Positions 30,863 to 39,072 of a DNA stretch of 64,000 nt are shown in pieces (position 1 is the stretch's first letter; every line of letters starts with the position of its first letter). The notes beneath the pieces were generated by a model. That model was not told where the DNA came from and did no database searches. It saw nothing but the letters and a program-made list of their open reading frames with translations. The translations under genes and the position numbers were made by a program. The DNA lies in assembly GCF_002811245.1 (NCBI RefSeq), contig NZ_NIVQ01000007.1, positions 1 through 64,000 on the forward strand, written 5' to 3'. The DNA is from Vibrio salilacus. GTDB lineage: Bacteria > Pseudomonadota > Gammaproteobacteria > Enterobacterales > Vibrionaceae.

Positions 30863-31122
30863 CAACAATTGCCGCTCCGCAACCGTATATTGACCAACGA
30901 CAAATCAAACCAAGAGCCAATGTCTCTAACAGTGATAACTCGCCCTATAAATCGGTGGGGATCGCTCGAATGGTAGTCAAACGCAATAAACCCAAGCCGT
31001 TACCAGAAACGCCAAACCAACTGACCAAGCAATCGAAAGCCAGTCGCAACAGTGCCTATCGCAGCTTCCATAGCTACAACAATCCATTCTGCTCATCAAC
31101 AATTTTGACTTACATCCTATGA
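30863..31122 (+). other. Stop-free remnant between ssrA and the hipA operators
   Basis: One frame is open for about 85 codons (30863-31122) and reads like degraded protein sequence (IAAPQPYIDQRQIKP..., later VVKRNKPKPLPETPNQLTK). There is no start codon with a ribosome binding site; the only ATG (30970) would give about 50 residues. I do not recognise a family. It may be the tail of a gene lost from the insert. Nothing else is seen between the ssrA terminator and 31118. Confidence 0.25.
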
Positions 31123-31220
31123 GTAACAATTTACTCATAAATAGTCTTTCCATAAATTAATGAGTAACTTATTACTCATAACTTGAAAATAAACGACTTT
31201 ACGAGTAAAGTTTTACTCAT
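31119..31220 (+). promoter_or_regulatory. Three phased palindromic operators upstream of hipA
   Basis: The 20-bp palindrome ATGAGTAA-N4-TTACTCAT occurs at 31119-31138 and 31160-31179 exactly, and at 31201-31220 with one mismatch (ACGAGTAA). The starts are 41 bp apart each time, close to four helical turns. A plausible promoter (TTGAAA 31183-31188, 17-bp spacer, TAAAGT 31206-31211) has its -10 inside the third copy, as expected for autorepression by the HTH partner. Confidence 0.8.
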
Positions 31221-31241
31221 TGATAAGTAGAGGTGTTGTTG

Positions 31242-32603
31242 ATGGAAGAACTAACCGTACAAGCTTTTATCAGAGGTGAATGGGTAGATATTGGTATCAT
31301 CTCATTCCCTAAAAGTAGCCAACATAATTTCCGAGTGACTGAACTCAACTACCTCAGCGACTATGCGCTAGAACATCACGATAAAGATGACTTTCACGCG
31401 GTGTCACTAAACCACCCTGTCTCATTCTTTTTTGATGACATGGGTAAACCTGGATGGTTAACGTTTCTAGATGATATTATGCCTAGTGGCGCTAGTAGAC
31501 GATACTGGGTCAAACACCTAGATATTGAAGACCTTAGTTCTGATGAACAAGACTATGTTTTGCTCAAGTTTGGCACAATGTCGCCTATTGGTAACTTAAG
31601 AGTAAAAGACTCTCTTCCTGAGCGCTACGAAGTAGCAGACAACCTCTACTTCTCTGTTGATGATGTTAAAAATCGAGCAGGTGATTTCCTCGACTATGCA
31701 CAACAAAGAGGGGCAGCCGCAGGTGGTGCAACAGGGGCTGGAGGTGAAGCGCCAAAACTGATCCTCCGATGTGGTTTCGATCATGGTTCTGGCAGCGAAA
31801 AAATATGGATTGATCCATACCAAGATGACAATAGCAACCACGACTTACATTACTTAGTAAAGTACCCTAGAGGCTCAAAAAGCACCATCGACTGTAATAT
31901 TCTAAGAGCTGAGTTCTACTTCTACCACGAGCTAACTGAAATGGGAGTTGAAACCATCGCCACCGACGGTATGCGCTTGGAGGAAGGATTAAACTACCCT
32001 TCCTTATGGCTGCCTCGATTTGATGTTCAAATTACTAATCAACAAATAGAGAGATTTGGCATGGAATCTGTGTATTCCATTTTGAACAAAGGCGCTGGGG
32101 TCACTCTTGATCACGAAACAACAATCCGAACTCTCATAGAAAAAATTACCGAAAGCCATATGGTTAAACACCAAGGGTATAGGTTTGATACCCAAGCTTT
32201 CATCATTGAATGGGTGAAGAGAGATCTACTCAACATCTTGTTTGGTAATAGTGATAACCATGGCAGAAACACTTCATTCTTAAAAGGTGATGGCGTCATA
32301 AAGCTTGCTCCCGTTTACGACTTCGCACCAATGAAAGCTGATCCTGAAGGTATTCCAAGAACAACAAAATGGAAAGCCCCACTAGAGGTTGGCGGAACTT
32401 ACGACTTCGTCGGAATAGCAGGCACCTTATCTGATCTGGTGCCAAAAGAAGTGTTATTAAAAGAGCTAGCGATTACTGCAAGTAAATGCGTAGGCCTAAA
32501 GCAGAGACTCGCTTTACGAGGAGCACCAGAACAAATCTTGGAGATGCCAGCCGTTGGGCTTAATCATATATCAGAAAAACTCACTAAATGGGGGCTACTA
32601 TGA
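31242..32603 (+). CDS. HipA-family serine/threonine kinase (toxin-like)
   Basis: The 453-residue protein matches the HipA family of toxin kinases, which in E. coli phosphorylate glutamyl-tRNA synthetase. Visible parts: an N-terminal subdomain with FFDDMGKPGWLTFLDDIMPSG (about 65-85), a Gly-rich ATP loop (AAGGATGAGGEAPKL, about 160), the catalytic loop GNSDNHGRN with D338 and N343, and the metal-binding YDFAP (D360). The serine that E. coli HipA autophosphorylates near its Gly-rich loop has no obvious counterpart. The ATG at 31242 (GAGG at 31230-31233) is preferred over GTG at 31233. The gene overlaps its partner by 4 bp and is more AT-rich than its neighbours. Confidence 0.85.
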   Translation: MEELTVQAFIRGEWVDIGIISFPKSSQHNFRVTELNYLSDYALEHHDKDDFHAVSLNHPVSFFFDDMGKPGWLTFLDDIMPSGASRRYWVKHLDIEDLSSDEQDYVLLKFGTMSPIGNLRVKDSLPERYEVADNLYFSVDDVKNRAGDFLDYAQQRGAAAGGATGAGGEAPKLILRCGFDHGSGSEKIWIDPYQDDNSNHDLHYLVKYPRGSKSTIDCNILRAEFYFYHELTEMGVETIATDGMRLEEGLNYPSLWLPRFDVQITNQQIERFGMESVYSILNKGAGVTLDHETTIRTLIEKITESHMVKHQGYRFDTQAFIIEWVKRDLLNILFGNSDNHGRNTSFLKGDGVIKLAPVYDFAPMKADPEGIPRTTKWKAPLEVGGTYDFVGIAGTLSDLVPKEVLLKELAITASKCVGLKQRLALRGAPEQILEMPAVGLNHISEKLTKWGLL

Positions 32604-33070
32604 ATAAGCCAAGCAATAAGGAGTCCGTACAAGATACGGTGGCTCGCCTAAGAGCAAGCCGAAATCAACAGCAGGCCAAGACTGGGAAGAATGCAACTCA
32701 TTCGACCAAAGAGCGAATGCAACTTAATACCCCAACGAGATCAAAAGCCTCAAAAAACGCCAAAGCAGTCAGTGCAGCAGAACGCAAAACAGAGGCAAAC
32801 AAAATCATCAAACACTTATTGCTTGGAGAGCTAACACAAGGTCAAGCGTTAAAAAGTTTACGCATTAATATACTGGGACTCAAACAGGATGTGTTCGCAA
32901 GACTTGTCGATGTCTCAAGAAAAACACTCTCAGATATAGAGAATGATCGGGGCAGCTACAATACAGAGATTCTCAACAAGGTATTCAAACCATTTGGCTT
33001 AAAAGTCGGAATGCTACCGTCTTCTCCCAATGTGTTAAAATCGCTACTAATAGATGGTGAGGCTGGGTAA
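32600..33070 (+). CDS. HTH partner of HipA (HipB-like antitoxin/repressor)
   Basis: The 156-residue protein starts at an ATG overlapping the hipA stop (ATGA). Residues 1-65 are polar, Lys/Arg/Gln-rich and probably disordered. Residues about 85-145 form an XRE-type helix-turn-helix domain (GLKQDVFARLVDVSRKTLSDIEN). It is about 70 residues longer than E. coli HipB and lies after the toxin gene rather than before it. It is the likely binder of the three operators upstream and probable neutraliser of the kinase. An ATG 4 codons upstream is possible but less well placed. Confidence 0.75.
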   Translation: MNKPSNKESVQDTVARLRASRNQQQAKTGKNATHSTKERMQLNTPTRSKASKNAKAVSAAERKTEANKIIKHLLLGELTQGQALKSLRINILGLKQDVFARLVDVSRKTLSDIENDRGSYNTEILNKVFKPFGLKVGMLPSSPNVLKSLLIDGEAG

Positions 33071-33146
33071 ATGCTCAGTATCAGCTTTCTTGTTTTAGAT
33101 TGAATAGTCATAAGAACTCAATCTTTTTAAATGAATTAGAAATACA

Positions 33147-33165
33147 TGGACACGGGTTCAGTTCC
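33147..33165 (+). other. Degraded tmRNA-3'-end-like sequence (possible old attachment site)
   Basis: TGGACACGGGTTCAGTTCC resembles the tmRNA T-arm region TGGACGCGGGTTCAAATCC at 16 of 19 positions. It lies 77 bp past the HTH gene, where the far attachment site of an ssrA-integrated element would be expected. No integrase is present. The match is short and could be chance; the rest of 33071-33306 shows no gene. Confidence 0.3.
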
Positions 33166-33306
33166 TTTTTCAGTAGGATTGTCATGTAACCCCCACCATC
33201 ACCTTTTCGGTGACCCGGGCACTATCATTGTCTTTGACACTTCAACTTACAGCGATCACTGCCGATGCGGTTATAAACTATTGTGGCAAGTTCATGGAGT
33301 AAGCTT

Positions 33307-34848
33307 TTATAACTGCTGAACTGGCTGCGAAATCGCGCTACTACTTTTCTTCATAATACCTAACGTATGCAAAAAACCTTTTAGCATAATGGCATAAATA
33401 AACATCATCGGCAGACCAGCCACCACACATAGTGACTTAATGGTCTCAATGCCTCCGCCCGCTAAAAACACACTTAAGCTAATCAAACCAATGGCAGCCG
33501 CCCATAGTAGTTTGACTCGATTATCGGGGTCACCGTTCAATTCAAGCTGATTAGTGGTCAACATCGCCGTTGCGACACTGGCGCTCGACATCGTGGTCAA
33601 CATTAAGAAGAACTGAATGATTAAGAATAAAGCGAGGATCCATCCACCACCGGGTAATGTTTTGATCAAAGAAACCACCGCATAGGTTAATCCTCCTTCG
33701 GCCATCCAATCTTGAATCGGTAAGCCGCCAAGCATTTGCGCCCATAACGCATAACCACCAAAAATAGAGATAAAAAATGTACAGCCTAAAGCGCCCATAG
33801 AAAGAGTATAAAGGATAACTTCTTGGATGGTTCGACCACGAGAAATTCGGGTAATAAACAGCCCCATCATGATCAAATAGGCGTAATACCAAAACCAATA
33901 ATACTGAGTCCACCCTTCAGCAAAACCACTTTGTTGAACCGGATCGGTCCACAAGGACATTCTAAAAAAGTTATCCAGCATGACACCCAATGAATCGGTA
34001 AAATTATTGACAATAAAGGCTGGCTGAGTAACCAGTAACACAAACAGCGCAAACACAATCGCCAGTGTTACTGTCCAGTTTGAAATTTGATTAATCCCTT
34101 GATTAAAGCCCACCAACATCACTGCGACCAATGCGCTGACAAACAACAGAATAATTATCCCTTGGAGGCCCAAGCTGTTGTTTATGTCTAATAGATCGGC
34201 AATGCCAGTACTCACTAAGGTCACCGTTAACGCCAACGAGCTAGCAAAAGCGGCCAGAGTGCCAAAAATCGACAATAGATCGATACTTTTGCAGACCAGC
34301 GGATGGTTGCCGACCACGGATGAACATAAACTCGACACTTTTAGGCTGCGCCTTTTCTGCACATAAAAAGCATACGCAAAAGGAATCGCGGGGAAGCAGT
34401 AAATTGCCCAGCCAGTGATCCCCCAATGGAAAATCGAATAGGTCACAGCCCAAGCCGCAGCTGGATAACTATTGGCTTCTGCAAATAGAGGTGGCGATTG
34501 TAAATAATACATTGGCTCACCAATTGCCCAATAAATCAGTGAGGCTCCGACACCTGCAGTGAAGATCATGCCACCATAAGAAAAGTTGCTGTATTCGGTT
34601 TTCTCCTCGCCAAGGCGAATTTGACCGTGTTTTGAAAAGGCTAACCAGAGTAAAAAGCCAACTAAGGCTAAGCTCGCTAGTTGCACCAACCAGCCAAACC
34701 AGTGACTCACCCACGCCATGGCCTGGCCTGCCATCGCTTGGGAATTGGCAGGATAAAGCGCAGAGACGCTAAGCAACGTCAATACCAAAATAATCGCCGG
34801 AAAGGCTAAACCATAATTAAGATTTTTCAAGCGCTTGCCTCCAGTCAT
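33307..34848 (-). CDS. BCCT family betaine/choline/carnitine-type transporter
   Basis: The 513-residue inner membrane protein has about 12 hydrophobic segments and the BCCT signatures: GVGASLIYWAIGEPMYY (about 110), the aromatic WGITGWAIYCFPAIPFAYAF segment, and WTQYYWFWYYAYLIMMGLFITRISRGRTI. Such carriers move trimethylammonium or sulfonium compounds. The gene overlaps the 3' end of mmuM by 32 bp on the same strand, so an S-methylated sulfur compound such as S-methylmethionine is a reasonable guess for the substrate. The start is uncertain (34848 chosen; 34890 possible). Confidence 0.85.
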   Translation of the reverse strand: MTGGKRLKNLNYGLAFPAIILVLTLLSVSALYPANSQAMAGQAMAWVSHWFGWLVQLASLALVGFLLWLAFSKHGQIRLGEEKTEYSNFSYGGMIFTAGVGASLIYWAIGEPMYYLQSPPLFAEANSYPAAAWAVTYSIFHWGITGWAIYCFPAIPFAYAFYVQKRRSLKVSSLCSSVVGNHPLVCKSIDLLSIFGTLAAFASSLALTVTLVSTGIADLLDINNSLGLQGIIILLFVSALVAVMLVGFNQGINQISNWTVTLAIVFALFVLLVTQPAFIVNNFTDSLGVMLDNFFRMSLWTDPVQQSGFAEGWTQYYWFWYYAYLIMMGLFITRISRGRTIQEVILYTLSMGALGCTFFISIFGGYALWAQMLGGLPIQDWMAEGGLTYAVVSLIKTLPGGGWILALFLIIQFFLMLTTMSSASVATAMLTTNQLELNGDPDNRVKLLWAAAIGLISLSVFLAGGGIETIKSLCVVAGLPMMFIYAIMLKGFLHTLGIMKKSSSAISQPVQQL

Positions 34849-35716
34849 GTAAAGCACGAATATGAGTTGGGGTAATGCCGCAGCATCCACCGATCACGGT
34901 TGCCCCTAATCCATACCACTGTTTGGCGAACTCTAAATAGTCTTGGGCGCTAAACTCGCGCATCGTCTGTACGGTTTCATTAGCAGTGTGATTCGACTTA
35001 ATCGGCGCAAAGCTATTAGCATACACACCAATCTCTAACGTTTTGTCTCGGCCGTTCAGGGTTCTTTTCGCTTGCTGAATCGCATCGGCCATCACTTCAG
35101 GTACTGAACAATTAAATAAAATCCCTGCCCCCCCTGCGGCATAAACCTGCTCAACCGCCTCCGATACCGACTGACCAGATCGCAACTGCGCCACATCACT
35201 ATCGTCTTTTAAAGTAAACGCGTAATAACAAGGCTTGCTCGACTGTCTGAGTACCTTTTGAATCATGTCCAGCTCTTCTAGACTGGCGATAGTCTCTGCA
35301 ATCCAGATATCAACATAAGGTGCTTGGGCTGTGTACAAGGTTTGAGTGACGTCTTGTGCTTGCTGGGCTTGAAACAAATCCGGCCGATAGCTGCCCATTG
35401 CAGGGGGAATCGCTCCCGCCACCTGAACAGTATGGGATGCTTGCTGCGCAACCTCAGCCGCAATCTGCGCCGCTAAACGAGCTAGCCTTGCGCCATCGCG
35501 GCGATATAAAGCATCACCTAAATGAAAAGGCACACAGGCATAACTATTAACGGTAATAATCTCTGCACCACTATCAATAAAGCTCTGGTGAGCTAAACGG
35601 ACATGCTCTGGAGACTCAATCAGTGCTTGAGCACTCCATAACGGCTGAGAAAACGGCGCGCCAATACGTTTTAATTCGCGGCCCATACCGCCATCAAGAA
35701 GGGTAAATGTGCTCAT
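34817..35716 (-). CDS. mmuM: Homocysteine S-methyltransferase
   Basis: MmuM transfers a methyl group from S-methylmethionine (or SAM) to homocysteine, giving methionine. The 299-residue protein starts MSTFTLLDGGMGRELKR and has the zinc-binding cysteines in ILFNCSVPE (about 215) and GGCCGITPTH (about 281-282). Overlap with the BCCT gene indicates co-transcription. An upstream in-frame ATG at 35752 would add 12 residues without family support. No MetJ box is obvious upstream. Confidence 0.9.
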   Translation of the reverse strand: MSTFTLLDGGMGRELKRIGAPFSQPLWSAQALIESPEHVRLAHQSFIDSGAEIITVNSYACVPFHLGDALYRRDGARLARLAAQIAAEVAQQASHTVQVAGAIPPAMGSYRPDLFQAQQAQDVTQTLYTAQAPYVDIWIAETIASLEELDMIQKVLRQSSKPCYYAFTLKDDSDVAQLRSGQSVSEAVEQVYAAGGAGILFNCSVPEVMADAIQQAKRTLNGRDKTLEIGVYANSFAPIKSNHTANETVQTMREFSAQDYLEFAKQWYGLGATVIGGCCGITPTHIRALHDWRQALEKS

Positions 35717-36184
35717 ATTCTTGTATCCATACTGCTTTATTGGTTCAAGCATTGAAGCATACTGTGAGCAAGATCATAGTGAATAAGCTTCACACACAAC
35801 ATGAAAATTTTTCAGGTAAGAGATTGGAAATAAATATCGATACCCTTCAACTTGAGATGCAGGTTTCAAGATCTGAAAATTGTCCATAATTCTGGATTCA
35901 AGTGACCCTGCAACCTTTGGTAGCATCACATCGAAAAGCGGTATGACTAACTGACAACCATCGTTTGTAAATGATTTACAACCTCAAAAAAAACTTACAT
36001 GTCAAACCTTTAGGCACCCAATAATTTTTGTCATTAAATCGCCAATTATGCGAAAAATCCTCACAAAGCATCATTTAGTTATACTTCCGCCACAAATTTT
36101 AGTTTGAACTCAAACAATTGAGGGCGGTTTTAGTGTTTTTCTTGCAAGAGATGAACATATATTAAAAACGTTTAATTTGTATTT
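35717..36184. other. Intergenic region with remains of a promoter
   Basis: No convincing gene is seen here. The right-hand part, with TTATACT at about 36078-36084 and a leader before the ATG at 36185, looks like the surviving promoter and 5' leader of the deleted BCCT gene next to it. The mmuM promoter should lie at the left end. Confidence 0.4.
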
Positions 36185-36360
36185 ATGGAAAATGCATCAA
36201 AAAAATATAGTATCGAAACCACTGATTATCAGGTGTAGTCGCAACCGGCCTGCCGTTTACTTTAGTACTACTGGTGATGTGTTTCAGCCTGATCAAAGGG
36301 TTGCGAAGTGAACTCCCAGAGTACCAAGGTTCGTTGGCTAAAGTGGCCTCGGCCAGCTAA
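36185..36360 (+). pseudogene. Internally deleted BCCT transporter gene
   Basis: The remnant begins with an ATG and reads MENASKKYSIETTDYQV then stop, which resembles the N-terminus of Vibrio BCCT carriers. Immediately after, in another frame (36235-36360), it reads VVATGLPFTLVLLVMCFSLI and a polar tail, the last transmembrane helix and C-terminus of a BCCT carrier, ending in TAA. About 1.5 kb expected between them is missing. The original terminator still follows. So a BCCT gene was removed by one internal deletion. Confidence 0.75.
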
Positions 36361-36381
36361 TTCAATTCGCTGTGATAAATC

Positions 36382-36410
36382 AATGAGCACTCTATGTGCT
36401 CATTTTTTTG
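36382..36410 (+). terminator. Terminator left from the deleted BCCT gene
   Basis: AATGAGCAC (36382-36390) pairs with GTGCTCATT (36396-36404), followed by a run of T. Confidence 0.85.
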
Positions 36411-36522
36411 GCGATTATTTCCATTGAGATAATGGTCATCGATAAATCGCCACTCTCACCAAGCGATCCTCGCAAATCCTGCGTCGTATACTAAAGTTAC
36501 ATTTTAATCAAGAGGAGCCGTT

Positions 36523-36951
36523 ATGCTAAGGCGCAATCCGATTCATATAGTGGCACTTGACCATGTGGTACTGCGAACCACCCAGCTTGAAGCGATGATT
36601 CATTTTTATCAGACCATTTTGGGCTGTCAGGTTGAACGCGAAAAACAAGATATTGGTTTGATTCAGTGCCGAGCGGGCAGTGCCTTAATTGATATCGTGC
36701 CACTAGATGGTGAACTAGGAAAAATGGGCGGTAAAGCCCCACAACAAGACGGACGTAACGTCGACCATTTTTGTCTACAAATTGAAGACTTTGATGAAGA
36801 GGAACTGCTTGATTATCTTGCTAAGCACCAAGTCAAAACCTCTGAGTTTGCCAAACGCTATGGCGCGCAAGGCTTTGGTCGCTCGGTGTACCTTGAAGAT
36901 CCCGAAGGCAACGTTGTAGAGCTCAAACCTCATGTCCGATTTGAGCGCTAG
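36523..36951 (+). CDS. VOC family (glyoxalase-fold) protein
   Basis: The 142-residue protein has the paired beta-alpha-beta-beta-beta modules of the vicinal oxygen chelate fold: LDHVVLRTTQLEAMIHFYQTILGC at the start, NVDHFCLQIEDF in the middle and YLEDPEGNVVELK at the end. The metal positions are H15, H75 or nearby, and the Glu of VVELK. Members include glyoxalases, dioxygenases and resistance proteins; the substrate cannot be told. AGAGGAG lies 5 bp before the ATG. Confidence 0.8.
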   Translation: MLRRNPIHIVALDHVVLRTTQLEAMIHFYQTILGCQVEREKQDIGLIQCRAGSALIDIVPLDGELGKMGGKAPQQDGRNVDHFCLQIEDFDEEELLDYLAKHQVKTSEFAKRYGAQGFGRSVYLEDPEGNVVELKPHVRFER

Positions 36952-37255
36952 CTTTTGATATTTCGACCATTTACATGCCTCAATAAGCAAGCGTATAGTG
37001 GCTAAATTACCGTCAAACTTGTGCCTAATCTCTCGGACCGGATACCTTGATTCGTTGTGAGCTGGAGGCGCTGCGCTTCAAGCAAAGACACTGTGACCTT
37101 CATCTTCGGCTTAACCAATTGAAAGTAGTGCGTATCACCCCCAAAGATCATCAATCGATGGCATAGAACTGCAATTAATCATCGAAAGTTTGAAAAACAT
37201 GGTTAAAATAGCTGGCCTAGATTTTAAACCAACCAGCTCCGTCGAGGAACAGACA
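36952..37255. other. Intergenic region with coding-like residue
   Basis: No complete gene is seen. Around 37059-37166 one frame reads ELEALRFKQRHCDLHLRLNQ and stops at TAG, which looks coding-like but lacks a start codon with a ribosome binding site; it may be a relic or chance. Confidence 0.25.
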
Positions 37256-38236
37256 TTGAATACGCAACACCTATTTGCTAACGACAGCCAAGATATTGAA
37301 CAAGCCAAACAGATATTAGCCCGTGGTGAGCTGGTTGCGATTCCGACCGAGACGGTCTATGGCCTCGCGGCTGATGCATCGAATCCAGAGGCGGTAAAAA
37401 AGATCTTTGCCGCCAAAGGTCGCCCTACCAACCACCCCTTAATTGTTCATATTGGTGATGTCGAGCAATTGACCGACTGGGCAGTGGATATCCCGCCAGA
37501 AGCCTACACGATTGCCGCCGCTTATTGGCCTGGCCCTGTGACCTTATTATTAAAAAAAGCGCCGCAAGCGACCTCGGTGGTGACAGGCGGATTAGACTCG
37601 ATCGGCTTACGCATGCCTGCGCATGATGTCTTTAGTACTTTACTCAAATCATCAGGTATGGCCGTCGCGGCGCCCTCGGCCAACCCATATAAAAAGCTCA
37701 GCCCAACGTCGGCTAAACATGTTCTGAACTCGCTCGGCGGTAAAATAGCAGCCGTACTCGATGGTGGTGATTGCGCCCACGGACTGGAATCAACCATCAT
37801 TGATCTGACTGAAAAACCGTTTCGAATTTTGCGCAGCGGACCAATTAGCGCCGCCGAACTATCACAAACACTGAACATGCCTGTCGAGGCGCCCAAAGCC
37901 CACTCGGTAGCGGTTCCGGGGAATGTCACTAGCCATTATCAGCCGAATACCAAAGTGCGCTTAGTCAGTATTGAAGAGATTGAACAAGCCGACAGCGGCA
38001 ATATTGCTTGTCTCCACAATATTGCTTGTCTCCACTACTCGCCTTTAGACAAGGACACATTGTTTAAGTCGAAGCCGATGTCAAACGATGTTAGTCAGTA
38101 CTCACATGACCTATATCGCGCTTTAGATGAGGCCGATCAATGGGGTTGTGATGAAATTTGGGTTGAGCGACCACCGATGAACGAAGCGTGGTACGCCGTA
38201 CACGACCGCCTTAATCGCGCGCAGTCAAAACTCTAA
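37256..38236 (+). CDS. L-threonylcarbamoyladenylate synthase, Sua5 type
   Basis: The enzyme makes threonylcarbamoyl-AMP from threonine, bicarbonate and ATP for t6A37 modification of tRNA. The protein has the YrdC domain (PTETVYGLAADA, KIFAAKGRP, YWPGPVTLLL, SIGLRMPAH, APSANPYKKLSPT) and a C-terminal Sua5 domain (GNVTSHYQPNTKVRLVS onward). GAGGAA (37244-37249) lies 6 bp before TTG 37256, which gives the expected N-terminus NTQHLFAND and 326 residues; ATG 37199 is the alternative. An in-frame 18-bp duplication repeats NIACLH in the linker of the Sua5 domain. Confidence 0.85.
   Translation: MNTQHLFANDSQDIEQAKQILARGELVAIPTETVYGLAADASNPEAVKKIFAAKGRPTNHPLIVHIGDVEQLTDWAVDIPPEAYTIAAAYWPGPVTLLLKKAPQATSVVTGGLDSIGLRMPAHDVFSTLLKSSGMAVAAPSANPYKKLSPTSAKHVLNSLGGKIAAVLDGGDCAHGLESTIIDLTEKPFRILRSGPISAAELSQTLNMPVEAPKAHSVAVPGNVTSHYQPNTKVRLVSIEEIEQADSGNIACLHNIACLHYSPLDKDTLFKSKPMSNDVSQYSHDLYRALDEADQWGCDEIWVERPPMNEAWYAVHDRLNRAQSKL
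38000..38035 (+). repeat. 18-bp in-frame tandem duplication in the Sua5-type gene
   Basis: AATATTGCTTGTCTCCAC at 38000-38017 is repeated exactly at 38018-38035, so the protein reads NIACLHNIACLH. The frame is kept. Confidence 0.9.
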
Positions 38237-38253
38237 CCGCGAAAAACGATCGC

Positions 38254-38970
38254 TTATTGGCTCTGGTTTTTATTGTGCCAATAGACTATCTCACGCACAC
38301 GCCCCTGTGGATCACTATCCGGCATTGCCGGCAACGTCCTGAGCTGGTGCCAATGTTGAGCAATCAACATCAGCACAAATGCATCAATTAAATCATCGCT
38401 ACTGGCGTGTTTTTTAGGCGTCGTTTCGAGCTGTGTGATTAATCGATTCGACCACGACTGATCAAGGGTGTTGATCAGCGCTAAACGCTCTTGGACACCT
38501 TGGGGCGTTTTCTTACTGTGCTGTAAAGGCGCAGCGTTGATGGCAGCAAACACCACCTCTGGGTGAGACTCACGTATCATTAAATCAGGCTGCTGATTTA
38601 AAAGCGCATCCACTTGTTTAACCTTAGGCAAAATAAACCAACTCTGTTTAGAAAGCCTTTTGCCCAGTTGTTGAGCGTTAATCTCACACGCTTGCTCATA
38701 ACTGGCGGCATAAACCGCGTCGCGACAAGGCACCGGAAACACTGAAGCACTACGTTTGATAGTCAAAAACTGACGGGCAGCTTTATCACACAATCGATCG
38801 GGAGTTTGTTGATCACTAAAGCCAATTGGAATATCGATTAAGCTGTGCGCGCCGGTAAGCCATTGCTCGGCGTGTTCCAGTTGATCAACAATATGACACT
38901 CGGGGCCATGGGCGCCCAAATGCCAGATAACCCAGCCTACTTTACAACCATCAATACCGTTTACTCTCAT
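38254..38970 (-). CDS. DUF429 domain-containing protein
   Basis: The 238-residue protein starts MRVNGIDGCKVGWV, with the GIDGCKxGW motif of DUF429, then SLIDIPIGF and ASVFPVPCRDAVYAA, and RESHPEVVFAAIN. The fold is predicted to be RNase H-like with acidic residues (D7, D53), which suggests a nuclease; the role is unknown. It stands alone on the minus strand. Confidence 0.8.
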   Translation of the reverse strand: MRVNGIDGCKVGWVIWHLGAHGPECHIVDQLEHAEQWLTGAHSLIDIPIGFSDQQTPDRLCDKAARQFLTIKRSASVFPVPCRDAVYAASYEQACEINAQQLGKRLSKQSWFILPKVKQVDALLNQQPDLMIRESHPEVVFAAINAAPLQHSKKTPQGVQERLALINTLDQSWSNRLITQLETTPKKHASSDDLIDAFVLMLIAQHWHQLRTLPAMPDSDPQGRVREIVYWHNKNQSQ

Positions 38971-39072
38971 TTTCTCTCGTACTCCCCATTACCGACCCTA
39001 TGATAAAGCCTTTGCTGACAATAAAAACGCCCCAAAGATGAGGCGTTTGTACTTAGTTACGTCAGCTAATGG

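Noticed and set aside
31242..32603. YjjJ-type HipA
   Set aside because: YjjJ carries an N-terminal winged helix in the same chain; here the HTH is in a separate protein.
35707..35889. 60-codon frame upstream of mmuM
   Set aside because: No ribosome binding site or recognisable domain, and it overlaps the mmuM start region.
37190..37255. Longer N-terminus for the Sua5-type protein (TTG 37190 or ATG 37199)
   Set aside because: The extra residues do not fit the YrdC domain start, while TTG 37256 has a good GAGGAA and gives the expected N-terminus; kept as an alternative.
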